Assembly (NCBI GenBank): GCA_029959085.1
Contig: JARWIR010000010.1
Span: forward strand, 20,481,001 to 20,545,000
Reading direction: 5' to 3'
Source: Nemophila menziesii
Lineage: Eukaryota; Streptophyta; Magnoliopsida; Boraginales; Hydrophyllaceae
Length of the DNA stretch: 64,000 nucleotides
In this document: positions 1-10,500 of the stretch, piece by piece
Layout: each line of letters opens with the position of its first letter
Numbering within the stretch: the first letter of the stretch is position 1
The notes under the pieces: model-generated
The model's input: only the letters and a program-made list of their open reading frames with translations
Told to the model about the DNA's origin: nothing
The model's database searches: none
Program-made: the position numbers and the translations under genes

Positions 1-21
1 TTATGGATAAATATAGACTCA

Positions 22-1415
22 GAGGGGTGTATTCAATAGAGAGTCTATAAGATTTTTTGGACTGGAAAAGTTGAGAGGTATTCAATTAAAAGTCTAAAGA
101 GTCTTTTAAAATCTTGTTGTATTCAATTACGATTCTATATAATATTTTAAAATCTTGGTGTATCCAATTTGAATTTTAAACAATCATTTAAAATCTTATG
201 GTATTCAAAAGTCTCTGGATTTTTTTGGAATTCATTACCTATTGGATTTCATAGGATTTTAAAGAACAGAATTTTTATTTTGAAATCTATCATTTTACCT
301 AGAGATTTTGATGGATTTCTTCTTTATACTATTTCTAGCAAATTGAAAAAAAAATTAAAGATAACTCATGATATATTTTTCATGTGCGGCTATATTAAAA
401 AAAACTTCATGAAAAAATTAGCCGTAACATTATTGTATCAATTAAAAAATTCATTAAAAAAATCAAAACAACTCATGATATATTTTTCATGTGCGACTAT
501 AATTAAAAAAAACTTCATGAAAAAATTAGCTGTAACATTATTGTATCAATTAAAAAATCCATTCATGCTATTAATATTTTTCATGTTAAACATCAATTAA
601 AAAATTTACATAAATTTTTTTTACGCATGACAATTGATTCAGTTAAAAAACTCATGAGATATTGTTCAATTAAAAAAAATTCATGGAGAGCTACAATATA
701 TTATAGGGATCTAGCTAAGTACAACAATGAACCTAAAATGATGTCTTGTGATTAATATTTTTTTTGTCATTGAGAACTATAGTTTCAAAAGAAACACGTG
801 GTTACATTGTATAACATATTATGTATTACATATTCTACTACTTTGACAATTCCAAGTAGTACTTAGTTGTTTTTATTTGATGAAATGAACATTAAAGAAT
901 ATTTTAAAAGTCACTAACACATTGATAAAGATCCGGGTCTAACATAGTACCAGACGGATGTGTAAATAGCGTATTTGGTTCTTTATTTCATATACTTTGA
1001 TAGCTTAAATTATTGATTAAATATATAGAGTTTGCAGAGTAATTTCTTTTAAATCAATTCCATTGCCATCAACCACATTTGATTGTAATTCAACTCCTTA
1101 AGATAATAAATTTGAAAATAGTATAATTTAATTTTTCATAATATGTATGTGAAAATATGGGTCCGATATTTAATTTGTTCAAGAGTAGAGCATTTTTAAT
1201 TCTTGTAAAAAAAACAAATTGTATGTCAAAGTCTGTCAAAATATATAAAGGATTTACAAAATTCCATTAAACTCTATACAAGATTTATAAATAATCTGTC
1301 AGAATTTGTCAAAATCTGTTTCGATTTTAAACAATCCATAAAATCTGCAAAGTCTATAGACTTTTTAAAGTGCAAAAAAATCCATCAAAAAAATTCTCAA
1401 TTGAATACACTCCCC
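22..1415. mobile_element. MITE-like element with terminal inverted repeats
   Basis: The left end (GGTGTATTCAAT near 26-37) is matched in inverted orientation at the right end (ATTGAATACACTCCCC near 1400-1415). The ends therefore form an imperfect inverted repeat of about 20 bp that continues as related 'agtctataa/aaatct' sequence into both arms. The interior is AT-rich with no credible coding capacity. I could not fix a target site duplication, so the superfamily is open. Confidence 0.55.
364..559. repeat. two-copy direct repeat, period 106 bp
   Basis: A unit of about 90 bp beginning AACTCATGATATATTTTTCA is present at 364-452 and again at 470-559 with few differences. It lies inside the MITE-like element. 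An open frame at 169-600 exists only because the repeat lacks stops in that frame; it is not a gene. Confidence 0.75.
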
Positions 1416-1641
1416 TTATTGTAGGCAAAATCGGATGGATTAAATGTTTACTAATTTTTTTTATAAAAATTATATATAATTATGAACTTTTTAATCAATC
1501 GGAAATTTCAGCAAATAGTTGATTAAACTTAAAAATGGATAGAAAGATTTCTGAATAGTAAGTTTTACACGTTAAAAGATTCTTTAACAGAACTGTGGAG
1601 GGCTTGTCCAAATGTGTTGAATAAAATATTGATATTTCAAG

Positions 1642-1792
1642 ATGTCAAGACACATCTTTTTGGAATACATGTGAGAGCCACGTTGAACTCATAATCATTT
1701 TGACTCCAATAAGATTGGATCTCAGGATCTTTTGGTCTCTACGAAATAGTCTAATCACTAGACCAACTATCGATTTTATGTCAAGACACATC
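1642..1792 (-). mobile_element. tRNA-derived SINE, copy 1, with 15-bp TSD
   Basis: The 121-bp body at 1657-1777 is flanked by a perfect 15-bp duplication, ATGTCAAGACACATC (1642-1656 and 1778-1792). Read on the minus strand, it starts with an A-box-like GGTCTAGTGATTAGACT. About 30 nt later comes a B-box-like GATCCTGAGATCCAATC, the layout of a tRNA-derived pol III promoter. The plus-strand run of T at its left edge is the short A-tail of the minus-strand copy. A second copy lies at 4289-4445. Confidence 0.75.
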
Positions 1793-2455
1793 ACTTGTTA
1801 GTTTTTAATCTTTTTTCAAACTTGTGTTAAAAAAAAGGTATTAGATAATATCATGTATTTGGTTCTTGAGTAAAGATATATATCACCACTTTTTACTTTA
1901 TTCTTATATTACCGCTGATGTGGAGGTTCTAAATACTAATCAAACCGTTTATCTCTTTTAATGATTATCTTTTATTTAATTTAATATATAATTTCATATG
2001 AGAAGTGATATAACATTAAAATATATAACCTTCCTTTTGTTTTTTCTGATGAAAAAAAAATCTTTTATAGTTATCTTAGTAACCTTTTAGAGATTTTTTT
2101 TATGAATTAATAACAACAAAATTCTCTTAGTTTATTTTGCTGCATTACCTCTACATAAAGCTCAAAGATCAAAAGATAAGTCACAAGTCATAAGGAATAC
2201 CCACTTGGGAAAAATATAATTAATATTCTAATACATGAAACATTGAACTGCAAATGCCTTTTGCAAGTATATAATTTAATTTAATTTAATTTAATTTAAT
2301 TTAATTTATTAAGAACACTAAATGAATAATTATATGCTTATCTTTTTCTCTAGAAGAGCTGACATCATCCTTGAAACGTTACAAATCTTTAGTAGAGTTT
2401 GAGTTTGGCATTGCCGTGCGGGACACGAGCAGAAAGTAGGTATTTATAAGAAACC
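1793..2455. other. AT-rich intergenic DNA with an AATTT microsatellite
   Basis: No coding or structural signal is visible apart from a short (AATTT)n array at about 2272-2308, upstream of the host gene. Confidence 0.6.
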
Positions 2456-2625
2456 TTGACCAAAAAATAAAGGAAGTAATCTGCTTTCGAAAGGTCATTT
2501 TGACCAGTAGTATTATTCATTCATAAAGGTCATCTGATTAATTAAAATATTTATTTTATTACCCTTTTCAATAAATGACTATTTACCCCAATAATACGAT
2601 TTGAATATATATATATATAGGCCGA
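2456..2625 (+). promoter_or_regulatory. promoter of the small gene: W-box cluster and TATA box
   Basis: TTGACC, the core of WRKY-factor W-boxes, occurs at 2456-2461 and 2500-2505. The second lies inside a near-palindrome GGTCATTTTGACC (2493-2505), and a further inverted GGTCA is near 2528. A TATATATATATA run at about 2607-2620 lies some 90 bp before the ATG and would serve as TATA box, followed by a pyrimidine-rich leader. WRKY or stress control is an inference from the motifs only. Confidence 0.5.
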
Positions 2626-2708
2626 ACCATTATTTCTCCCACCATCAACAAACAGTTTACCAATTCTTCTTCTTCTTTTTCTTCTTCCACCTAATCTGAC
2701 TTATACAC

Positions 2709-3448
2709 ATGTCTTCCTCCTCCTCCTCCAACTCTCAAGGCATGTTCTTGGCCACGGCTATGGCAGTTTCCGGCACCGCAATTCTCCTCGCTTTTGGCCT
2801 TCAAAAGTCAACGACCCAATTCTTGGTCAATCAAATTGTTCAGTCTTCTGAAGCCCATCCACGATCTTGTATCTCTTTAGGTTTGTACAACCATAATATT
2901 CCTATACATCTCTTCTTTTCACATTTTTAAGGATTCGCATGATCATATACTACTTATATGTGTGGTCGGATTCACATTGAGTCCAAGTAAAGCCGCCAAG
3001 CATTTAAACGTTTATTTAAATTTTATTTGAACGTTTTAATGGTTGAATTTTTTAGTTTAAAAAAACTAAATTTTTATTAGAAAGATTATTCTGATCTTAA
3101 TTTATTTAAGTATATACTAGTATGTCGCATCTATCTTTTCTAGAAAAAGTTGATTTTTTTTTTTTTGAATGAATTAAATTAATTTTTTTTTAATTTGCAG
3201 AAAGGAAAAAGAAGAATAAGAAGAAGAAGAAGAAAGTCCATTTTGCAGAAGATGTGGTAGACCCTATTGGGAATAGTGAAGAGTATAGAAGAAAGCGTTG
3301 TAATAATAAAGAAGCTTCGATTTTAAGAAATTCATCATCAACCACGTTCAAGAAAGTAGCAAACCAAGAAATGCCAGCAAATAGAATGGCTTTGTACAAT
3401 GGAATTCTTAGAGATCGGGTCCATAATCGGGTCGCTTATTCCCATTAA
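2709..3448 (+). CDS. conserved small plant protein of unknown function, two exons, 139 aa
   Basis: Exon 1 is 2709-2880 and exon 2 is 3201-3448. The intron 2881-3200 has a GT donor and a TTTGCAG acceptor and splits a Glu codon (residue 58). The protein starts with a serine run, has one hydrophobic segment (residues about 12-31, probably a membrane anchor or uncleaved signal), then a lysine-rich stretch (60-69), the motif VHFAEDVVDP (70-79) and a C-terminal block MPANRMALYNGILRDR (115-130). The last two blocks are what I recognise from an uncharacterised land-plant family; I know of no assigned role. The start is supported by the TATA box and CT-rich leader upstream, and by there being no other ATG before the hydrophobic segment. 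An AT-rich stretch with poly(A)-signal-like sequence follows at about 3640-3720. It is the only intact host gene in the window. The intron contains no recognisable insertion. Confidence 0.85.
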
Positions 3449-4288
3449 TTCATCTTTCGGATCTCTACTTTTGTAAATTACACCAAATTTGACCTCTAAA
3501 TTGTACAGATTGTTTACTTTTTTTTTTTTAAAAAAAAAAATTGTTAGCTGGCTGATTATAACAGTGGTTTGTTGAAAATAGTCTTGGACGTTTTAGAAAC
3601 TTCAACTTCTTTTCGTGATCTTGTTGAGAATAGAGAAATGAGATTTGAGAGTGTTGTACTTCGTAGCACTTTTTCTATTTATTTTATTTAATGTTATTTT
3701 ATTTATTATACTTGTGAATTCTGGTAATTATAATTATTGAAAATTATGCTTATTCGGTGAAATAATTTTCCATCTTAATATACTTATATTCTTATTCAGT
3801 GAAATGGGAAAAATATCAGTGAAATCACTAAGAACAACGACAAATTTAGTTAGGGGATGGGCATTGGGCACTATCTCGGTTTTTTTTTCGAATATATAAA
3901 ACAAACTACCTTAAATTATACTTATTACACAACTTATACAAGTATCATTTCATCCGGAGATATCAATTTAATATAGTTAATCTGTCTACTAATATCTCGT
4001 CAACCAATGACTTAAGGCTCCACTGAAACCTTACTTGTTTAAAGGTACTTTAAATAAGCTCAAGATCCAGAATCCTTGCAAATCTCAAGACCAAGCCCAA
4101 ACCATGCCTCTCTTTCAATAACGGATATAATATCTATATGTTCTTTTCTAGGCTCACCTTACTCGTCTTATCAACTCCAATTGCTATAATAGCCGTGGCT
4201 TATATTGTGAGAATTAGTTTATTTTTTTTATTAACAAAAGTTCGAGGAAAATCAAATTATTAATTAAAAAAGTTAACTTTATTTACTA
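3449..4288. other. gene 3' flank and AT-rich intergenic DNA
   Basis: Holds the probable polyadenylation region of the upstream gene, a T/A homopolymer stretch near 3520-3540, and otherwise non-coding AT-rich sequence. Confidence 0.5.
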
Positions 4289-4445
4289 CAGTATGAATTT
4301 ATTTTTATTTTTTAAATTACATATGAGGGCCACTTTGGACTCAAAATTACTTTTACTCTAATAAGATTTGATTACAGGACTTTTAAGTTTTTACGTAGTA
4401 GTCTAATCACTAAGCCAATTATCGATCTTACCAGTATGAAATTAT
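4289..4445 (-). mobile_element. tRNA-derived SINE, copy 2, with 14-bp TSD
   Basis: Flanks CAGTATGAATTTAT (4289-4302) and CAGTATGAAATTAT (4432-4445) are a target duplication with one mismatch. The body (4303-4431) is a diverged copy of the SINE at 1642-1792 on the same strand, with A-box-like GGCTTAGTGATTAGACT and B-box-like AGTCCTGTAATCAAATC when read on minus. Confidence 0.75.
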
Positions 4446-4774
4446 AGCTCCTATGGAAATAGTTTTTGGATAGATATTAATCTTTTTTATTAAAAATTTA
4501 GATCCACCCAAATCTTCGTTATATATGTCTTTATTTTTATTTGAACATATAGAGCACGTGACTTATTTTGGTCAAAAATTCAGGCGAGCTATTTTGTTAA
4601 CGATATATTGTTGAGGTTTCTTAGCATACATATATAGTATAGGTAGCATGCGGCTAGTCATTATCACACAAATAAAAGAAAAAAGAAAATCTAAGGAGTA
4701 TGTCATAAAAACTAAACTAAATGATATTGTTGTTTGAAAAAAGAAAAAAATGATATTGTTGAAATGATTTAATA

Positions 4775-4872
4775 TTAACTTAACTAGTTAGAGCCTTGAT
4801 TATTTTTTTAAGCGGTATAAGTTCGAACTCTAAGTTAATATAGAATAACAATGGTTTGATTTTTTTCAAAAA
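4775..4872 (+). mobile_element. possible second SINE-like element with tRNA-like head
   Basis: TAACTAGTTAGAGCC followed about 30 nt later by AAGTTCGAACTC resembles the A and B boxes of a tRNA-derived pol III promoter. A T-rich tail follows. It is not related to the SINE copies at 1642 and 4289. No clear TSD was found, so this is tentative. Confidence 0.4.
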
Positions 4873-5780
4873 TTATAATTATTTATTTTATAAAAAATCA
4901 TAACATAACAGTTTTAATCATCGATTTTGCAATTTTAATTTTACAAACAGTTTTATGATTTTAAAGTATATATAATCAAACGATAATTTTATATTTAAAA
5001 AATTTAAAATAAAATTACACATATAAAAATAATCTTGAAAATATATACAAACTTGTTTTGGTCTTTGATAAAATTTAATATTTGTTGCTTAAAGTGTTAA
5101 TTTATTATTTATATTTTGATTTTAGAATTTAAAGATATTTTTACCTAAATTATTATAATATATATATATGATAAACGGGTTTTGCTAATTTGATTTTATG
5201 TTTGTCTAAAATAATAAAAGCTAACGGTTTTAACCATCAATTACACTATTCAAAACCATAATCTAATGATTTTAACTATGGTTATATAATAAATTTTTAA
5301 TCGGTTCGGTTTCCTTCAATTTCGTATTTTACCGTAACCACTATCATCCCCAATCTCATATATGATAATGACTTTCCTTTCTAGACACATAACCAATTTT
5401 TTTACAAACACCATCACAATCACCCAAAACTCTACCGTTCATAAGAAAACCACCATATACAAGTGCAATTGAAGATAAGTTATTACCGTGTTGCTTTTGC
5501 AATTATGATCTCCATTACATCCTCCATATATCTCATATCTAACTCAATTATCTTCATAGCTTCTATTGTCATCAACCAATGTTTCTTGATATCAATTAGT
5601 ATTTCGATTACGCGAATTAGTATATTTTAAAGTGAAAGTTTGTTGTATTTGTGAGCTTTGTTGGATATTTATAATCTAGTTGGTGAGATTCGATTGGAGC
5701 TACTTCATTTACTACAATAATTTGGATGAGTGGAAGTAAGTAGAGTACTTTTGCATACTCATTGATTACAAGCCTTTGTA
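4873..5780. other. AT-rich intergenic DNA
   Basis: No gene seen. A GGTTCGGTTTCC-type segment near 5303 and GGGGATG-like sequences near 3847 (plus) and 5352 (minus) hint at an old inverted-repeat element spanning 3.85-5.35 kb. I could not match the ends well enough to call it. Confidence 0.4.
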
Positions 5781-6412
5781 TGGATTTTTTGACAAGAAGT
5801 AATGGAAGAGGATCTCATGCTTGATGGTGACCTTGGATTGAGATTGAGGGCCCAAAACTCATGGCTAAGATTGTTTGCAAGGAAGCAATCAACTTCACTT
5901 TTCTCAAAAGAAACATCGCAAGAACCTGGGCCCAATATAATGGAATTGAAATAGAAAAGAAAGGGCTTACTGCATGTAATATCGAGTTAAAGATGAGGAA
6001 AACTATAGTTTGAATGGAGTAAGACACCTTGGAATATAACCGGTAAGCAATTTCTATTTCAAAAAATAAAATAGAGACATGGTGAGAAACTAACTAAAGA
6101 AGAGTCTATTTATTTTTTGATAAGAATTCATGAAATGCCTCCAACCATGATTAAAAAAGATAATATTAGGAAGATTATGGGATAATTAGGTTATGTAATT
6201 GAAGTTTTGCTACCCCCTATTTCAACGTTCAAGAAGTATGGCCACCCTCATGCAAGAGCAAAATGGATTGTTAAGAAAGCATTATCGGGAACTATTCACT
6301 GAAAGGCGCCAATGGAAGAGGGTATAAAGTTTGGATCGAATACAAATGTCCTTGTAAAGTCTGCTTTGATTGTGGGATGTTAGACCATCTTGTAAGGAAT
6401 TGTAAATCTTAA
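5780..6412 (+). pseudogene. LINE ORF1-type fragment: DUF4283 domain plus CCHC zinc knuckle
   Basis: Broken frames on the plus strand read like the DUF4283 RNA-binding domain of plant L1 LINE ORF1/gag-like proteins, with 'RIHEMPP' then 'NIRKIMG' and 'VIEVLLPP' around 6120-6215. About 40 codons later comes WIEYKCPCKVC, leading into a perfect C-X2-C-X4-H-X4-C zinc knuckle at 6362-6403, and a stop at 6410-6412. Several stops and frame changes interrupt it. Its downstream part was probably displaced by the LTR that starts at 6557. It would have bound nucleic acid in LINE particles; it is dead now. Confidence 0.7.
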
Positions 6413-6556
6413 AAAAAGCTAAAAACAAATTTTGGAATGTAGATCATTGCCACTTACCAACATTTTTGAAAGATTTAAACAAAAACGACCAGAAAACACT
6501 TATTAATGAAACAAAGAAGAAAGATTTAACCTATGACTTGGAGATGGGTGGCTCAG

Positions 6557-8094
6557 TGTTGTCCCCCAGTGTGTGTGATATATAATAAAGTAATAATAGA
6601 AATAGGATAACACTTTGTAGTGTACGGATCATAGACAAGTAAAAATGATAAGTAGGGTTATCGTTTTCCACAAGGATTATCTGTGAGACTAATGATGTTT
6701 ACACTAGTGCAATTGCGTGAAGCTTGTAATACAAATAATGGAATAATAAAGATTGCATTTAAGAAAGTCTTTCTTTGGTTTTCAAGGTTTAACAACTAAG
6801 AAAGTAATGACAAGAATAGTTAAACTAAGAATGACAATTAATAAAGTAAACAACTAATAAAATAAACTAATATGAGATGGTTGCTTGAGGAATTGCTAGT
6901 GATTGTTTATGCCGCTAATTAATAGTATTACCGATAAGGGTGAGTGGTTGTGTTCACATTTATCAGGATTCAGTATCACTCTAACTCCCATTAGGTAGAC
7001 TTAGAGCTCAACCTTACACACCAGCTGGCTATCCGGTAAATTAAACTCTTTACCCTATTAACTACCTTGCAGACAAGATCATCAGGTTCAATACCTCGCA
7101 CTAGGCGCTTACTAATTAGGTCAGTAATTAAACCCCTCATCCTGGTGATAGCTCAATTACAACAGGTACCCACTACTTGGCCAGAGTAGATGCAATATTA
7201 AATTAAACACATAAGACAATGGAAAATAAATCAACCCAACTCAATTAAAGATCTCAATATCTCAAATGAAATAATTCCATTAAAAACCTAAATATAGATT
7301 CTCACAATAGCATCCTCAAGCATTTAGGGTTTAATTCATAGATAAAAAGAGCAACTAATTAAAGGAAAACTGATTAAAGGACAACTAATAAACTTTAAAA
7401 GTAACAATAAGCTAAGTTACCCTTCTCTTCTTTGCTTCTTCTTTTCCTTTCTTCTGGTGATTTTCCCTCTCTAGGCTGATTTGATCGACTTCCCACTTGA
7501 TATATAGTGATATGGGGGCAGGAAAATGGATTACATATCATCTAAAAACGTTGGGACCCCTTTAGGCTTGCTTAATTAGGTTTAGAAGGGTCCAATCCCC
7601 TTTTACTAACCAGAATTCTAGTTCAAACCACGGTAGAAAAAATTGGCATAACTTCTTCATATTAGCTTTGAATTGAATTCCGTTACTTGACAAACGACCC
7701 TGACTTCAAGATTTCTTTAAATCAAAAGAAATAAGGTCCAAAGCTCTCACCAATATGTCGTAATGACTGAAACACTAAGGCGTAAAGATTTCTTCGGTAA
7801 ACGCTCCAATTTCCCAAAGTGGTTCTAGGCTCAAATTTCTTTATGATTTGGGGTTTATCTTGACTTTTTGACTTATTCTCCTCATCTTGGAACCTTGTAT
7901 CAAATATTTACCTAAAAGCTACACACTTAACACACAATGAAGGCACAAAGGCCCTATAAACAATAATAAGTCCAAAACTAGAAATAAAAGTGTAATATAG
8001 CAAATAAAGGGGAAAAGTCCCTCACTTAGGCCCAATAAAAACCCAAAATAATGTCTCGTAAATGAAATAAACCATCACAAAAAGAGAGGCATCA
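6557..8094 (-). mobile_element. LTR of Athila-like element C1 (minus strand, 3' LTR)
   Basis: On the minus strand the LTR runs from TGATGCCTCT (ending at 8094) to GGGGGACAACA (6557), that is TG...CA termini, 1538 bp. Directly beyond 8094 is a minus-strand polypurine tract (TTTGAGTTGGGGGTCT), so this is a 3' LTR. It shares with the other LTRs here the outer inverted repeat, the TATA-box region, and a late block with the order 'CCTTGTGGAAAACGA..TACTTAT..CCGTAC'. The left flank is CTCAG; no partner TSD is visible because the right half of C1 is lost behind C2. Confidence 0.75.
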
Positions 8095-9293
8095 AGACCC
8101 CCAACTCAAAGTTTTGTCGTGCAGACAAAATAGAAAAAAAAAGAGTTTAGAAAGGTCTAAGTCCAATATGTTAAAGAAGAGATAAATCGTAGAAAAGTAA
8201 TGAATGACACTAAAGCACAAATATTAAAAAGTATCATATAACATAATTTACAAACTAAATAAAACATATACCTATCAAATATTCAATCCACACAAATTGA
8301 TTTCAAGAAAAATGATGCAATTTATCCGGGACCGCATTCGCGGTCTTGAAGGGGATTCAAATTATATGCAATAGAAGCACCTGAAGTACTAAACATAATA
8401 GGTATTGGTTTGGTAATAGATGAAGCATCAAACTTGGATTCAGCGAATCTCATTTTTTGATATTAATCGGTGACGAAAACAACTGTTCTCCTCGTCTATC
8501 ACTCAACCTTCTTTCTCTTGATTTTCTTCCAAGATTTGTTGCAAACAAACTCTGATTTGTCTTTCTGGCTTGCTCAACTAATAGGTTCTTTCTTTCATAG
8601 TTCACAATGGTGGTTGTATGCTATTCCTTGATCCTCACATACTTTCTAAGGTCCATCTAATTACTCTATGTCAGTTTGAAAGCTCCTAAAATTTATAGTC
8701 ATGAATCATAAGGTCTTTAAGGTTGTAATGGTGGTTGTATGCTATTCCTTGATCCTCACATACTTTCTAAGGTGTGATACGTGTATTTGGATAATTTAAA
8801 GTGAGATTTTGGATCTCTCATCACTAGCCATCAACGAGTCGTCCTAGAGCTTGAGTTACTCTCAAAGATGTTCTCACTCATCCCAATTGATGCACTTATT
8901 CGCATCCCCAATATTCCCAAATGAAACCCTTTTATAATCTCCTAAATAATTCCCACTATGCCAGTTCAAAATGTATATATTTTTCTTTTATAAGTGGCAA
9001 TGACTCTCATTTTGATATGAGAAGTCATGCCATTATGTTTATTTTTCTTTCTCATATATAATATTTTTTTAAATCTTTTTCAAATCTTTCTCTCTTTTAC
9101 CCCAACAAAGGATTACAATGTATGTAACAAGTGATCAAAAGGCATAATTACATAGCACAAACCCAACCAACTATATTTCCCACAAAAACCCCCACCCAAA
9201 ACTCAAGCTCTACAGAGTGTCAAAGTATCGCGATTCGAGTGCATGTCATATGGTAAAGTCCTAACAATCTAAGGAATAAAGCTTGTAATTTAG
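8095..9293 (-). mobile_element. internal 3' region of element C1, interrupted by C2
   Basis: It begins with the polypurine tract and a TTTTGTC/GACAAAA stem-loop (8112-8130). It then carries non-coding blocks also found in A, B and C2: a block around 8770-8910 (leading to 'GAGCTTGAGTTACTCTCA') and a block with CAAAGGATTACAA and AATCGCGATAC around 9105-9235. It stops abruptly at TTTAG|TGGTGG where the C2 LTR begins. A 47-bp stretch is repeated at 8606-8652 and 8727-8773. No coding sequence is visible. Confidence 0.7.
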
Positions 9294-10500
9294 TGGTGGT
9301 GGTGGAAAAGGTGTGATAAAACAACACATAAATAAAGATAAAATAAATATTAGACACCCACTACTACCATGAGAAACTCACTACAAGTGTACAGATCGTT
9401 TGCAAGTTATAGTTGATAAATAAGATTCGTTCTCAGAGGTTTATCGGTTAGCTCAGACCCGCGTTTAGAATAGAAAGTGTAGTATAGATTAATTCTGAAA
9501 ACTAAAGACAAACTTAAAGAAGTAATATTTGTTTGGTATTCCGATAAGGAATATAAAAGCAATAACTCAACTAATGCAAATAAATAATCTACTAAGAACG
9601 GATATGAGAATATAACTTTGGTCTGCTAGTATGCACCTATACTTCTAAATCAGTAGTCTAATTATAAGGGTGATTTAAGCAAATGCAAATAGTCAGGATT
9701 CTATAATCCTCCTAACTCCCGTCAGGTTAGACTTAGGAAGCAATCTCAACACTACCAGAGGACTTGCTCAATGGTCGATGGTTAAATTAAACCCTACTGA
9801 CTAACTACTTAGGCAAGCCCGCCAGGATCACTATCGCACACAAGACGATTATGTGGTGTTGTCTATGATTGAATCACTCTTCAGGGTGACAATCCAACTA
9901 CTAAGGGGGGGGGGTCCTATTATTGGCCAGATCTAGGGATAGAATAGGTCAAAGCACATAATACATATATCTAAATATTAACTATCACTTTTCAAAATAA
10001 CATAGAATAGTCACTACTAAAAAAATGATTATTGGTGGTTTCTTTTTGGACTAAAGGCGGTTGTTTTAAACTGTCGTATATAAATAGGCGGTAGTTAGTA
10101 TACTGCCGCAAAGAGTGCCGCCCATGAAGCCGTCGCCTATGTAAAGGCAGCACTATGAAGACTGCCACCTATTATGCTGTGTATTAACAGAAGTTTAAGA
10201 CTGCCGCCTATATGGCCTTTTCAATAACTGCAAGTTTCTAAAGACTGTCTTATATGTAACTTTGCATTAACGACAATTTTTTGGTGTGTTAACTGCAATT
10301 CTAAACCGCTTATAATAAAATATACACCTAAATTATGCATATTAATCAAATTTGAAGATAGTATTTTTAATATAAATTCCTATCTATAAACCGTAGTGTA
10401 TACAATATTTAATATAAACAAGAATTTCATTAAAATTGTGAAATCATATATTATACAAATTAAAAGTATAAATTCCCAATACATATCAAAGTCAAATTCT

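Noticed and set aside
169..600. 143-codon open frame
   Set aside because: It spans a 106-bp-period direct repeat inside a MITE-like element and has no protein-like composition or gene signals.
1660..1775. A tRNA gene
   Set aside because: A- and B-box-like motifs are present but no cloverleaf forms, and a TSD and A-tail show a SINE.
3846..5352. Possible large inverted-repeat element (GGGGATG..CATCCCC)
   Set aside because: Only about 8-15 bases match at the ends and no TSD could be fixed.
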